From Leptospira_A soteropolitanensis (lineage in GTDB: Bacteria > Spirochaetota > Leptospiria > Leptospirales > Leptospiraceae), in assembly GCF_026151335.1 (NCBI RefSeq), contig NZ_JAMQPP010000001.1: a stretch of 64,000 nt of DNA. One strand, given 5' to 3'. Below, piece after piece: positions 9,388-18,232 of the stretch; position 1 is the first letter of the stretch; the number at the start of each line of letters is the position of its first letter. A program made the translations under genes and the position numbers. The notes beneath the pieces are model-generated. The model did not search any database. It was not told the origin of the DNA and saw only the letters and a list, made by a program, of their open reading frames with translations.

Positions 9388-9429
9388 TTGAAAGATTAGA
9401 CTTTTACTTTTAGAATTCTAATCTTTCAA
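9388..9429. terminator. Bidirectional terminator-like hairpin between pntAA and the acyltransferase gene
   Basis: A perfect 13-bp inverted repeat lies in the gap between two convergent genes: TTGAAAGATTAGA (9388-9400) and TCTAATCTTTCAA (9417-9429), loop 16 nt. T-rich sequence sits in the loop and nearby rather than directly after the stem, so termination strength is uncertain. Confidence 0.55.
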
Positions 9430-9432
9430 CTT

Positions 9433-10338
9433 CTAGTTGTTTTCTGTAACTTGCGGTTGGGTTCTCCACCGACGGTGGACCCAAAAGTACTGCTCCGGAA
9501 ACAACTTAACTTCTTCCTCTAAAGTCTTAGTCCAAAGTTCCGTATAATGTCGAATGACTTCATCCTTTGATGGATAAAGTTTTTTATCAACAAAGCCTAA
9601 ATCCTTAACGCGAACAATGACCTTTCCATTTTCACCAGCTAATACGGAATAGTATAACATCTTGGCACCGGTTAAGTAGGCCATGAGAGCAGGTCCTACA
9701 AAAGTAGATGCTTGCCTGTTCATAAAAGGAACAAAAATTCCTGCTTTGCCAGCATTCTGGTCAGCACCAAATCCGATCCAGTATCCTTGTTTGAGAAGTT
9801 TAATCACCTGAGTCGATTCTTGTACTGGCACAAGTACTACCCCATTTTTAGATCGCATACGACGAAGTAACTGATCAACAAAGGGATTCCTTACCTTCTT
9901 GTAAATTCCCCCACCCTTCATACGAATTCCTAAAAACTGAACTAAAATTTCCCAAGTACCAAAGTGACCTGAAATTAAAATCACTCCGACACCTTGTTTT
10001 TTAGTTTCTTCTTCAATTTTTAAACTCTCAGCATCGATAAGTAAATTTTCATCTAACCATTTTTTAGTCATTCTTGGAGCCCAAAGGGTATGAGCAAGAA
10101 GGATACCCAAATGACGATAGTGAGCTTTTACTAAGTTTAAAATTTGTTCTTCGGTATAGGCAGGAAAGGCAAAACGAATATTATCAGCAGCAACTTTTCT
10201 ATGTTTCTTATCAAGAGGATAAATAAGTTTAGTCAAAAAGATTCCATACGCCAAACACCATTTATATGGAAGAACCTTAAATGGAAAATAGAACAAATAA
10301 ACGATTAAAAAAGAAATAAAATACCCAATCTGTTTCAT
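9433..10338 (-). CDS. LpxL/HtrB-like lipid A (lauroyl) acyltransferase
   Basis: A 301-aa inner-membrane enzyme of the lysophospholipid acyltransferase superfamily. It has an N-terminal membrane anchor (YFISFLIVYLFYF) and the catalytic H-x4-E motif in ISGHFGTWEIL. Later blocks include GFGADQNAGKAGIFVPF and PEQYFWVHRRW, which are typical of LpxL/LpxM enzymes that add secondary acyl chains to lipid A. I chose the ATG at 10338 because it forms a 4-base ATGA overlap with the PAP2 stop; a longer frame upstream would lie inside the PAP2 gene. It is the last gene of the hisS-PAP2-acyltransferase run. Acyl-chain specificity cannot be read from sequence. Confidence 0.88.
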   Translation of the reverse strand: MKQIGYFISFLIVYLFYFPFKVLPYKWCLAYGIFLTKLIYPLDKKHRKVAADNIRFAFPAYTEEQILNLVKAHYRHLGILLAHTLWAPRMTKKWLDENLLIDAESLKIEEETKKQGVGVILISGHFGTWEILVQFLGIRMKGGGIYKKVRNPFVDQLLRRMRSKNGVVLVPVQESTQVIKLLKQGYWIGFGADQNAGKAGIFVPFMNRQASTFVGPALMAYLTGAKMLYYSVLAGENGKVIVRVKDLGFVDKKLYPSKDEVIRHYTELWTKTLEEEVKLFPEQYFWVHRRWRTQPQVTENN

Positions 10339-10868
10339 AATGTTACACAATAAGGCCAAAGGTAATAATGAACTAGCACAGCAATGAGTCCTATTCCAAA
10401 ACCAATGATCCATCCTCCCACTATATCACTCACAAAATGATGTAAGGTAACTAGTCGCCCTACACCAGCAAACAAACTAAAGAAAAAGAAAAACGGGGTT
10501 TCGTGAAATGCAAAAACCAATATAGTCGATACTACAATGGAATTAGCACTATGTGCTGAAGGAAAAGAATGTTTCATATCTGGATTAGAATCCACTTTTC
10601 CCATAACACTAACCAGGGGACGTTTTCTTGCGAAATATTTTTTTAAAGCCAAAACCAATCGATCTGTAAGGTAAGTAAAAATCAAAACGAATGGTAAACT
10701 AATATAAACTGGTTTGTATAAATCACTTAAAAACATAAGTGGTAACAAAACTAACGCAAACATTTCCCCACGGTTAACCCGAGACAATACCCAACTCAAA
10801 CGAGGATGGTGGAGATTTTTTTGAATCCAAATCGAAAATTTTAAATCAATTTTTGAAATTAAATTCAT
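10335..10868 (-). CDS. PAP2-superfamily membrane phosphatase
   Basis: A 177-aa membrane protein with the three PAP2 signature blocks: KKYFARKRP (K-x6-RP), HSFPSAHSA (PSxH) and GRLVTLHHFVSD (R-x5-H-x3-D), between hydrophobic helices. The family removes phosphate from lipid phosphates, undecaprenyl pyrophosphate or lipid A. Placement directly before an LpxL-like gene, with an ATGA overlap, makes an envelope-lipid substrate plausible. The start at 10868 overlaps the hisS stop by 4 bases. Whether the substrate is undecaprenyl-PP, phosphatidate or lipid A phosphate is open. Confidence 0.88.
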   Translation of the reverse strand: MNLISKIDLKFSIWIQKNLHHPRLSWVLSRVNRGEMFALVLLPLMFLSDLYKPVYISLPFVLIFTYLTDRLVLALKKYFARKRPLVSVMGKVDSNPDMKHSFPSAHSANSIVVSTILVFAFHETPFFFFFSLFAGVGRLVTLHHFVSDIVGGWIIGFGIGLIAVLVHYYLWPYCVTL

Positions 10869-12178
10869 TTAGAAAGCTCTTCTTTTATCTTATGAAGCGC
10901 TTCTGCAAAAGAAAAAGTCCATTGGTTCCTTGTGGCCATATCTTTTAATGTCACAGTACCAGCTTTAATTTCGTCTTCACCACGTAGTAAAATCCAACGG
11001 TATCCTTTCTTTTCTGCATAAGAAAGTTGTTTACCCATTTTTTGAGAAACTAAAGATACTTCAGCAGAGATTTTTTCCTTTCGTAGCTCTTTTGCAAAAT
11101 TATGATTCTCAGCAAAAGTAGACTCGTCTAAAAGTGGAATATAAACTGTAGAATCATTGGCGAATTTGGGTAATAGATTGTGGACAGTTAAAAAATTCTG
11201 AAGAGTAACGTCACCTAACCCAAACCCAATCCCAGAAAGTTCTTCGTTCGAAAATAGACCGATTAAATTATCATATCTTCCACCACCATATAACGAACGT
11301 TTGTTCTGAGGTGAAGTATCAAAAATTTCAAATATAAATCCAGTATAATAATCAAACCCTCTAACAACAGAAGGATCAAAAATTACAATATCATCTAAGC
11401 CAATTGTTTTTAAATCTTGAAACAAAGTTTGGATTGTACTTCTTGTTTCCGTTTTGATTCCTGGTATTTGATCAAGAGTATCTGTAGTTGCCGCAAGAAA
11501 CAAATTTATCTTTGAAACAGCCGTTGGGTCATTTGGAATAGTTTTCGAAACAAGATTGGTATATTCTTCTTCCGTAATTTTATTCTTTTTATCTAAAATT
11601 TTAGAAACTTCATGTGCTTGGTTAGGGCTCACTTTTAGACCGTCTAACAGAAACTCATCTAGAAGTGATCTATGAGAAATTGTTACTTTAAAACTGTTCC
11701 GTGGTGCACCAAAGGCAAAAAGGATATCACAAGCCAAAGATAAAATTTCCAATTCAGCTCTTTGGTTAGTTACGCCAAACATATCTACATTTAATTGCCA
11801 ATGTTCACGAAGTCGGCCATGTCCTGGTTGTTCATATCTCCAAAGATTTGGGATCGAAAACCAACGAATGGGGCGTGGAAGGTCTCTCAGTTTTTTTGCC
11901 ACCATCCTTGCAACTGTTGGTGTCATTTCAGGTCGAATTGCAACTTCGCGGTCGCCCTTATCAATGAAATTATAAATTTGTTTTCCTACAATTTCTTCCC
12001 CAGTTTTGGCCCGATAGAGATCCAAAGATTCCACCATCGGACCATCGTATTCTTCATACCCATAGGACCTGACGACATCTTTCATCACGGAGAATAAATA
12101 ATTGCGAAGGCGCATATCTTCAGGATAAAAATCCCTAGTGCCCTTATAGTTTTCTGTTGTTAGTTTTTGCTCTTTCAA
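10865..12178 (-). CDS. hisS: Histidyl-tRNA synthetase
   Basis: The cytoplasmic class II synthetase charges tRNA-His. The 437-aa protein has normal family length. Class II motif 2 is seen as WRYEQPGHGRLREHWQ, the histidine-specific block as VVRGFDYYTGFIFE, and motif 3 as GGGRYDNLIGLF with GIGFGLGD. The C-terminal anticodon-binding domain contains RKEKISAEVSL and QLSYAEKKGYRWILLRG. It leads the overlapping trio hisS-PAP2-acyltransferase and starts 33 bases after the PilZ-like gene, so all may share a transcript. Nothing looks unusual. Confidence 0.96.
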   Translation of the reverse strand: MKEQKLTTENYKGTRDFYPEDMRLRNYLFSVMKDVVRSYGYEEYDGPMVESLDLYRAKTGEEIVGKQIYNFIDKGDREVAIRPEMTPTVARMVAKKLRDLPRPIRWFSIPNLWRYEQPGHGRLREHWQLNVDMFGVTNQRAELEILSLACDILFAFGAPRNSFKVTISHRSLLDEFLLDGLKVSPNQAHEVSKILDKKNKITEEEYTNLVSKTIPNDPTAVSKINLFLAATTDTLDQIPGIKTETRSTIQTLFQDLKTIGLDDIVIFDPSVVRGFDYYTGFIFEIFDTSPQNKRSLYGGGRYDNLIGLFSNEELSGIGFGLGDVTLQNFLTVHNLLPKFANDSTVYIPLLDESTFAENHNFAKELRKEKISAEVSLVSQKMGKQLSYAEKKGYRWILLRGEDEIKAGTVTLKDMATRNQWTFSFAEALHKIKEELSK

Positions 12179-12211
12179 TATATGGCCCCTGGAACCTGAA
12201 CCTAAGTAAGA

Positions 12212-13336
12212 TCAGCCGAAAAATTCAATAAGACTATGGTAAATCTCTTTGGCTTTTTTATCGCCGCTGACACCTGTGATTCTTCCACCCAATCTAAAAT
12301 AATCATTCACCTCTTCTAAATGACGTAATTCTACTGCCATTCGAATCGGTGCCTGTAATTTGAAATTGATATCTAAAGTAAATGTAGGTTTCACTTTCAA
12401 TGCTTTGATAATTTCCATATCGTTAACTTCCAAGGCAACTCCACCTCGGGAAACGTTGAGTACGTTTTGTCTGATATCAAGAATATGGGTATTTGAATCC
12501 ATGATTCTTTCCTGAAACGTACGTTCAACCTCTTTAAAGAGATCTAAAACCACTTCTGGAATCCCAGTTCTCTCTGTTTCAAGAGAGAGATATGCAAAGA
12601 AATGCATGTCTTTCATTTGAATGAACAAAGGATAATAGATAAAAGAACCAATTTTTTTCTTTTTATATTCTTGAATTTTATCATCCAACAAAAACTCATC
12701 TTCAAAAGTTTTTTTAGGATCAAATACATCTTCTGAAGAAAAGGAAACAAAAGTTTCCGTATCCAAAATAAAGATAGGTTTTTTATGTTCTTTCATCAAA
12801 TCGATTTCATCGCTATGGATGGATACCGAAAGAAAAACTACTTTAGATTGCGGGAAATCGCGAAGGACAGTTCTTTGAATATCAGATAAAATAACTTGTG
12901 AACTCACTCCCGTTAGCTTGGAAAAGTCGATATTCGTTTTTGCGACCAAAAAATTAGAAGCAACTACATTGCCTCGAACCTTTTCATTTCTAGGATCTTG
13001 TCTTGTTGTATAAGTTTGTCTACGATCAATAATTTTACCAAGAAGTAAGTTATCCTTTTGGTTGATCAATTCATAATCCACTTCTACGTGAAAACTAGGT
13101 GTTGCCTGGACCGTAAAAATCGTTTCAATTAGTTCGGGAATGGTTTCGAGTTCCCAAATATGAGCACCATCAGGTCTTTCCCCTTTAAACTTCACTCGAA
13201 TCGGAGTGTCGTATCCTTTTAAAAACAATCCATTTCCACCCATCATCTGTTTGAAAAACTCGGGCAAAGTACGTACGGCTTCTAAAGGAACGTAATCTCT
13301 TTCTTGGTCGAAATGAATTTTAACGCGATTGATCAT
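12212..13336 (-). CDS. PilZ-like domain protein, leptospiral-type conserved hypothetical
   Basis: A 374-aa soluble protein without signal peptide or TM segment. The C-terminal 100 residues look like a PilZ fold: LNVSRGGVALEV fits the [DN]xSxxG motif, followed by the beta-rich pattern and RLGGRITGV. A clear RxxxR half-motif is missing, so c-di-GMP binding is unproven. The first 200 residues are unassigned, possibly a second PilZ-like or YcgR-N-like region. It may be the DUF1577 family, but I cannot confirm this. The gene follows the OmpA/PD40 gene with one base between them, suggesting a functional or regulatory tie. Confidence 0.6.
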   Translation of the reverse strand: MINRVKIHFDQERDYVPLEAVRTLPEFFKQMMGGNGLFLKGYDTPIRVKFKGERPDGAHIWELETIPELIETIFTVQATPSFHVEVDYELINQKDNLLLGKIIDRRQTYTTRQDPRNEKVRGNVVASNFLVAKTNIDFSKLTGVSSQVILSDIQRTVLRDFPQSKVVFLSVSIHSDEIDLMKEHKKPIFILDTETFVSFSSEDVFDPKKTFEDEFLLDDKIQEYKKKKIGSFIYYPLFIQMKDMHFFAYLSLETERTGIPEVVLDLFKEVERTFQERIMDSNTHILDIRQNVLNVSRGGVALEVNDMEIIKALKVKPTFTLDINFKLQAPIRMAVELRHLEEVNDYFRLGGRITGVSGDKKAKEIYHSLIEFFG

Positions 13337-13337
13337 A

Positions 13338-15350
13338 TTAGTCTATCTTCTTGAAATTCACGCGCCTATTACGCGAACGACCTTCTTCTGTTTCATTTTC
13401 CGAAATTGGTTGAGAATAATGGTAAGCTTGTACCTTCATTCTTTCCTTAGGAACACCTTTCAATCGAAGATATTGATAAACGGAAATGGCTCTATCTTCA
13501 CTCAAACTGATATTGTATTCTTTATTCCCTATATTATCCGTATGTCCACCAATTTCAACTTTTTCATTTTTATGTTGAATAAGGAAGTCCGCAAAAAGAT
13601 CCAATTTTTTCTTATCTTCATCACTCAATGTTCGTTCATTGAACGGGAAATAAATAATTGTATTGTACAAACTATCAAAATCATTTAGATTTCTTAGATA
13701 AAGTACGGTATCTTTTCCTTCCATTCCAGAAATTTTCTCTTTTGCAAATAGGAAAGTTTCTTCTTTAAAACCTTTGGCCCTAACCAAAATTTCAAAATCC
13801 ATAGTCGGCGATTTTTCCAAATCAAAATGAGCATCTTTGGATTCTAAGGATTTTCCTTTTCTTGTGAGATCATCAAAATAATAACAAATCGCATTCGGGA
13901 TTACCAAATCAGTTTTTTTATCTTTCACTATAAAACGAATTCCTTGGATGGTTTTATCAGGGCGTTCGTCTTTTGCCTGTCGAATGGGTTGTAAGATAAT
14001 TTGAGAATATTGTTCCTTATCTTTTCCTACGTTCCCTCTTAAATCCAAAAGTAACTCTGTAGGATGAAATCCAGGTGAAGACACTTCCACTCGGTAAAGT
14101 TTTCCAGTTTTGATTGTAGTGCGAAAGTTTTCCGCATCGGCAATGGAAAGATCCCCACCAATTCGTTTAGAAGTAATCACTTGGATGGGTCTTGTATCAT
14201 CGTAAATTTTAAGTGTCGAATCGAGACCAATCATAATTGCTTCCGATCCATCTAGAACTAACCCACGAAATAGAAATTCATAACTACGACGAAGGTCTTC
14301 TGGAACCATAGTTCGATAGATATCGAATTGGCCTTCCCCACCGGGCCTGTTGGAAGAAAAATAAAACCACAAATCATCGAAAGTGACTGAGATTCCTTCG
14401 TTATCACTTTCTTCCCAAAGGCTATATGTAGAATAATCTGCCGGAGTATCAAAAGGAAATCCTGTTGATTCACCTGACAATTGTTCTTTGGTATTAAAAG
14501 GAGATCCTAATAAAACCGGGGTAACGAAAGTTTTTTGTGATACATCATATTCACTATAATAAAAACTAAATTTACGATTTTTATCTCCTCGGTTGGAGCT
14601 AAAATACAAACGTAATCCATCCCAATGGTATCTAGGACTAATTTCATCATCGTTTGTATTAATCAAAGTTCCCATAGAAATAGGTTTTTGCCAAACTCCA
14701 TCTCTACATTGAATGGTAGGTTTATCTGGGTTTTTTTCTTTAGTTTCTGTGATCGGTTCTCGTTTGGAAATCCAAAGGTCAAATCCTCCCAGTCCACCAG
14801 GTCGATTGGATGAAAATACCATTGAACAACCATCAGGCGAAACTGCAGGCATTTTGTCTTCAAAATGCGAATTAACTTCATTTAAATGAACAGGAATGGA
14901 CCAAAGGCCTGTTCTTTGGTTGATTTTAGTATAATAGATATTGAGTCCGTCATAACCTTCACGGTTCTTTTTAGGGTCTGCTTGGGTTTTATCACGAACC
15001 GATGTAAAATACAGTTCGTAAGGTTTTTCCTCTTCATCAAAGAGGATCGAAAACATACCTTCAAAATTGGATGTGTTGAGTTCCCGAAAGTTTTTGGGTG
15101 GTGACCAAACCGGCAATTTCATTCGGTCAGGAAAACTTAAGTTTTCAGAAACCCAAATGTCCATCCCTCCTTCTCCACCAGGCCTGTTGGATTGGAAAAC
15201 CAGATATCTGCCTGTGGGAGAAATGATGGGGTTATACTCCACATTTTGTGTGTTGAGTGGCTGGTAAAACCTTACATCTTTCACTTTCGGTAAAGGCTGA
15301 GCCAGAAGTGGGAATGCCAAAATGATTAAGAAAGTAAGGAGTTTTTTCAT
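13338..15350 (-). CDS. OmpA-family outer-membrane protein with PD40/WD40-like propeller
   Basis: A 670-aa exported protein. The signal peptide is at residues 1-17, ending LLAQP. Repeated PD40-type blades follow, each with an FSSNRPGG-like core (about residues 50-60, 185-195, 250-260 and 335-345), as in TolB/PD40 propellers. A carboxypeptidase-regulatory-like beta region is in the middle. The C-terminal OmpA domain (about 560-670) contains IGGHTDNIGNKEYNISLSEDR and RRVNF, and binds peptidoglycan in this family. The arrangement suggests an envelope-anchoring or scaffold protein. It is the first gene of a - strand run that continues with the PilZ-like gene. Confidence 0.88.
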   Translation of the reverse strand: MKKLLTFLIILAFPLLAQPLPKVKDVRFYQPLNTQNVEYNPIISPTGRYLVFQSNRPGGEGGMDIWVSENLSFPDRMKLPVWSPPKNFRELNTSNFEGMFSILFDEEEKPYELYFTSVRDKTQADPKKNREGYDGLNIYYTKINQRTGLWSIPVHLNEVNSHFEDKMPAVSPDGCSMVFSSNRPGGLGGFDLWISKREPITETKEKNPDKPTIQCRDGVWQKPISMGTLINTNDDEISPRYHWDGLRLYFSSNRGDKNRKFSFYYSEYDVSQKTFVTPVLLGSPFNTKEQLSGESTGFPFDTPADYSTYSLWEESDNEGISVTFDDLWFYFSSNRPGGEGQFDIYRTMVPEDLRRSYEFLFRGLVLDGSEAIMIGLDSTLKIYDDTRPIQVITSKRIGGDLSIADAENFRTTIKTGKLYRVEVSSPGFHPTELLLDLRGNVGKDKEQYSQIILQPIRQAKDERPDKTIQGIRFIVKDKKTDLVIPNAICYYFDDLTRKGKSLESKDAHFDLEKSPTMDFEILVRAKGFKEETFLFAKEKISGMEGKDTVLYLRNLNDFDSLYNTIIYFPFNERTLSDEDKKKLDLFADFLIQHKNEKVEIGGHTDNIGNKEYNISLSEDRAISVYQYLRLKGVPKERMKVQAYHYSQPISENETEEGRSRNRRVNFKKID

Positions 15351-15444
15351 CTGCCGTCTCTCCTATGTATCGGCTAATCGGAATTTTCTGCCAAGGGAAA
15401 AATAAGGCTTTTAGGACCAGCTTTACCGAGAATCCTACTCCTAC

Positions 15445-16260
15445 ATGGCCGAAATCTTCGGAATCTTAAACATTACCACCGATTCATTTAGTGACGGGGG
15501 AAAATTCCTAAACCCAGACGATGCAATCGAACAAGGAAGAAAACTTCTCCAAGAAGGTGCCGATTGGTTGGATGTCTCTGGACAATCCTCAAACATCAAT
15601 GCCAGCCTTGTTTCCGAAGAAGAAGAATGGCAAAGAGTAGAACCTGTAATACGTTACTTTGTCCCCCAAGGGGTTCGGATCAGCTTGGATAGTTTTCGCC
15701 CTTCAGTCCAACAAAAGGGAATTGAAGCTGGAGTGCGATGTATTAACGATATCACAGGTTTTACCTACGAAGGTGACCGCAGTTTTTTAAAATCAGCGAT
15801 TCAAAAACACCCAGAGCTAAAACTAATCATCATGCATTCGCATAACAGGAATATTGCGAAAAATAAGTCAGATCTCACACCAGAAAAAGTCATCCGAAAG
15901 ATCCAGGCTTTTTTTAGGGACCGACGTTCTGAACTTCTGGCAATGGACATCCCAGAATCATCTCTCTGTTATGATCCAGGAATGGGATTTTTTTTAAGTG
16001 AAAATCCAATGGTTTCCTTTCGCGTATTACAAGAATTAGAAATTCTCAAATTAGAATTTCCGCAATTGATGGTGGGAGTTTCCAGAAAATCATTTCTCGG
16101 AAACGTACTTGGAAATTTACCAATTGCAGAAAGAGAATTTGTCACTTTGGCTTGTGAACTTCATTTGTTAAGATACAAAATTCCCTACATTCGAACGCAT
16201 AATGTTTTAAAACTCAGGCAAGCTGAAAAAGTTTGGAATTTGTGTCAGGAAATTGATTAA
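15445..16260 (+). CDS. folP: Dihydropteroate synthase, divergent pABA-loop variant
   Basis: DHPS condenses p-aminobenzoate with 6-hydroxymethyl-dihydropterin pyrophosphate in folate synthesis. The 271-aa TIM-barrel protein keeps the pterin motif ILNITTDSFSDGG, CINDITGF, YDPGMGFF, GVSRKSFLGNV and the final RTHNV. The loop normally reading GGESTRPG reads SGQSSNINA, so the usual Thr-Arg-Pro contact residues are absent. It therefore looks like a bona fide but non-canonical DHPS; a paralogue with another role cannot be excluded. It is transcribed divergently from the OmpA/PD40 gene across 94 bases. Confidence 0.85.
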   Translation: MAEIFGILNITTDSFSDGGKFLNPDDAIEQGRKLLQEGADWLDVSGQSSNINASLVSEEEEWQRVEPVIRYFVPQGVRISLDSFRPSVQQKGIEAGVRCINDITGFTYEGDRSFLKSAIQKHPELKLIIMHSHNRNIAKNKSDLTPEKVIRKIQAFFRDRRSELLAMDIPESSLCYDPGMGFFLSENPMVSFRVLQELEILKLEFPQLMVGVSRKSFLGNVLGNLPIAEREFVTLACELHLLRYKIPYIRTHNVLKLRQAEKVWNLCQEID

Positions 16261-16293
16261 GGTTTAAAGTTTATTTTACAGGAAAAATTTTAA

Positions 16294-17217
16294 TTAGCTT
16301 CTTCCTGAACGAGAGGCTTTGCGAACATCCTTACCTTCTTTGGATAACGTAGGAAAAAAAGCAGACTCAGGAACTGCGTATCCATTTTCGACCGCCTTAC
16401 GGTAGTAAGGCAAAAGATGATCCCAACGAGGATAATCTTTTAAAACTAGTAAAGTATCTCGCCAAATTTCTAAAAAACTAATTTGTGATTTTTCAGTTGA
16501 AGGGGCAGATTCTGCCCATTTTAAAGCTTCTTCGTAACGCCCTAATTCATAATTTGCTTTTAAAAAATAAAAATGGAATTCCTTATTTTTTTTGGCGGCA
16601 ACTTCCAATGATTTTGCATAATCAAGTAAACTGTACCAGTTGGATTTTTGCACTTGAATCTCTGCCATTCCATACAGAGCATTTTCGTGAAAAGGAACCA
16701 CTTCTAAAATTTGATTAAAATAACCTTCCGCATAAGCAAAGTTACCTGTTTGTAAGTAATAATTAGCCAACTCTTCATAAGCAAATAATTCCCAACCTTT
16801 CACTCGGGATAAAGCATCCAGAAGAATCACACGTTCTTCATTTCGCAAACGTACTTCTAATTCTTTAAGGACAGTTGTATAAGTAACGGATGATCGAGAA
16901 GGTGCTTCTTTCGAAACTTTTTGTTTGAATAACTCATATTCATCCAATAAAAAATAGAAACGGAGTCGGTTTAAATGAACGGCCACTTCATTCGGATTGG
17001 TTTGAATGCATTTGTCCCAAACAACTTCAGCTTGGTCTAATTGAATGGCTTTCGAAAGTTTAATCCCTTCAGCATTACAATCAGTCGCAGGAGATCCCGT
17101 GATCTCCAAAAACAAAGAATCGGATTCCAATTCATCTTGTTTGGCAATGGGATACCTACAACCCAATTGGAAGAGGATAAAAGAAAAATATAGAATATTT
17201 AAAATACGAAATTTCAA
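16294..17217 (-). CDS. TPR-repeat lipoprotein
   Basis: A 307-aa exported protein. The N-terminus has a hydrophobic stretch and a lipobox (FILFQLGC, Cys about residue 20). Several degenerate TPR-type helical pairs follow, for example ELANYYLQTGNFAYAEGYF, ALYGMAEIQ and FLKANYELGRYEEALKWAE. It is probably a lipid-anchored scaffold in the cell envelope. Its start is one base after the stop of the TPR gene 17219-18124, so the two are likely co-expressed. No enzymatic motif is visible. Confidence 0.75.
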   Translation of the reverse strand: MKFRILNILYFSFILFQLGCRYPIAKQDELESDSLFLEITGSPATDCNAEGIKLSKAIQLDQAEVVWDKCIQTNPNEVAVHLNRLRFYFLLDEYELFKQKVSKEAPSRSSVTYTTVLKELEVRLRNEERVILLDALSRVKGWELFAYEELANYYLQTGNFAYAEGYFNQILEVVPFHENALYGMAEIQVQKSNWYSLLDYAKSLEVAAKKNKEFHFYFLKANYELGRYEEALKWAESAPSTEKSQISFLEIWRDTLLVLKDYPRWDHLLPYYRKAVENGYAVPESAFFPTLSKEGKDVRKASRSGRS

Positions 17218-17218
17218 T

Positions 17219-18124
17219 CTAAGATGGCCCGTCAGGATTTGTCTTTTCCTTCATCTTTTGAGCAAATACCAAATATTGCATCGCTTTTTCAGGATTCCCA
17301 TTGAAAAGATATAACAAACTTAAATCCAAAGCTTCCTGTGCGTCGGGAGGCGAAAACTCTTCTGGGTTTTCTTTGGAGAGTTCTAATTTTGTCTGAAACT
17401 CTTTTAATTTTTTTTTGGCTTTGGATTGGATCCGAACCAAACTTTCATGAACCACTTCATCTTCTTCTTTCCAAGCCGCTTGCAAACTTTCGTTAAAATT
17501 AGTAAAACCGACATCCTCTTTTACCATAGTAGAAAGCAAAGTGGCAGAGGCTTTATAATTACCTTGTTTGGCAAGGATCTCTGATTGGATGATTTTTAAC
17601 TGAGCATTGCCTGGATACAGAATCAAATAACGTTCAATCATTTTTAAACTTTCTGGAAAACGATTCCTTTCGTAATAAAACATGGCGAGCCCTCCTAAAG
17701 CTGATTTATGATCTGGTTCGATTTTAATTACATTATTGAGATATACTTCGGTTTTTTCATCGTTGCCTAATTTCTGATATGCCTGCGCGAGTAATAGATG
17801 CGCCGATATAAACTTCTTTTCAAATGTAAGAGTTTGTTTTAAAAAACTAATGGCTTTTTCGGTTTCTTCATGTTTGTAAAGAGACACCGCTAAATTATAA
17901 CTGTTTTTAACATTGGCATGTAATTTGTATGCTTTGGAGAACAAAGGAATGGCTTCTGCATGTTTTCCTTGTTTGGCGTAAATCACACCTAAATTCTGTA
18001 ATGCTAAATGAAAATTGGGATCTTTTTCAAGGAGAAGTTTGTACTGTGTTTCGGCACGATCCCAGTCTCCGTTTCTTTCCAAACGGACCGCCTCATTAAA
18101 TAGAGTTTGGATTTCTTGTGCCAT
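17219..18124 (-). CDS. Cytoplasmic TPR-repeat protein
   Basis: A 301-aa protein with canonical TPR repeats over residues 1-200, with cores such as AETQYKLLLEKDPNFHLALQ, AIPLFSKAYKLHANV and VYLNNVIKIEPDHKSALGG. A Lys/Glu-rich helical segment follows (about 225-260). There is no signal peptide or TM segment. TPR arrays mediate protein-protein contacts; the partner is unknown. It lies directly upstream of a TPR lipoprotein and is divergent from rlpA, so an envelope-assembly role is possible but unproven. Confidence 0.75.
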   Translation of the reverse strand: MAQEIQTLFNEAVRLERNGDWDRAETQYKLLLEKDPNFHLALQNLGVIYAKQGKHAEAIPLFSKAYKLHANVKNSYNLAVSLYKHEETEKAISFLKQTLTFEKKFISAHLLLAQAYQKLGNDEKTEVYLNNVIKIEPDHKSALGGLAMFYYERNRFPESLKMIERYLILYPGNAQLKIIQSEILAKQGNYKASATLLSTMVKEDVGFTNFNESLQAAWKEEDEVVHESLVRIQSKAKKKLKEFQTKLELSKENPEEFSPPDAQEALDLSLLYLFNGNPEKAMQYLVFAQKMKEKTNPDGPS

Positions 18125-18232
18125 ACAGACCGATTATCGTTTCAGAAACCAATCTCCCTCGAGAAAAATTGTCACGAGAACGGAAAAACATTCCGAAAGG
18201 TACTCACAAGAGTCCAGAGGAAGGGGAAAGTT

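Noticed and set aside
11795..12097. 100-aa + strand reading frame
   Set aside because: Antisense to hisS, no motif; the hisS protein is unambiguous.
18107..18232. Longer N-terminus for RlpA from a TTG
   Set aside because: It overlaps the divergent TPR gene and would bury the lipoprotein signal inside the protein; the ATG at 18233 has a strong ribosome site.
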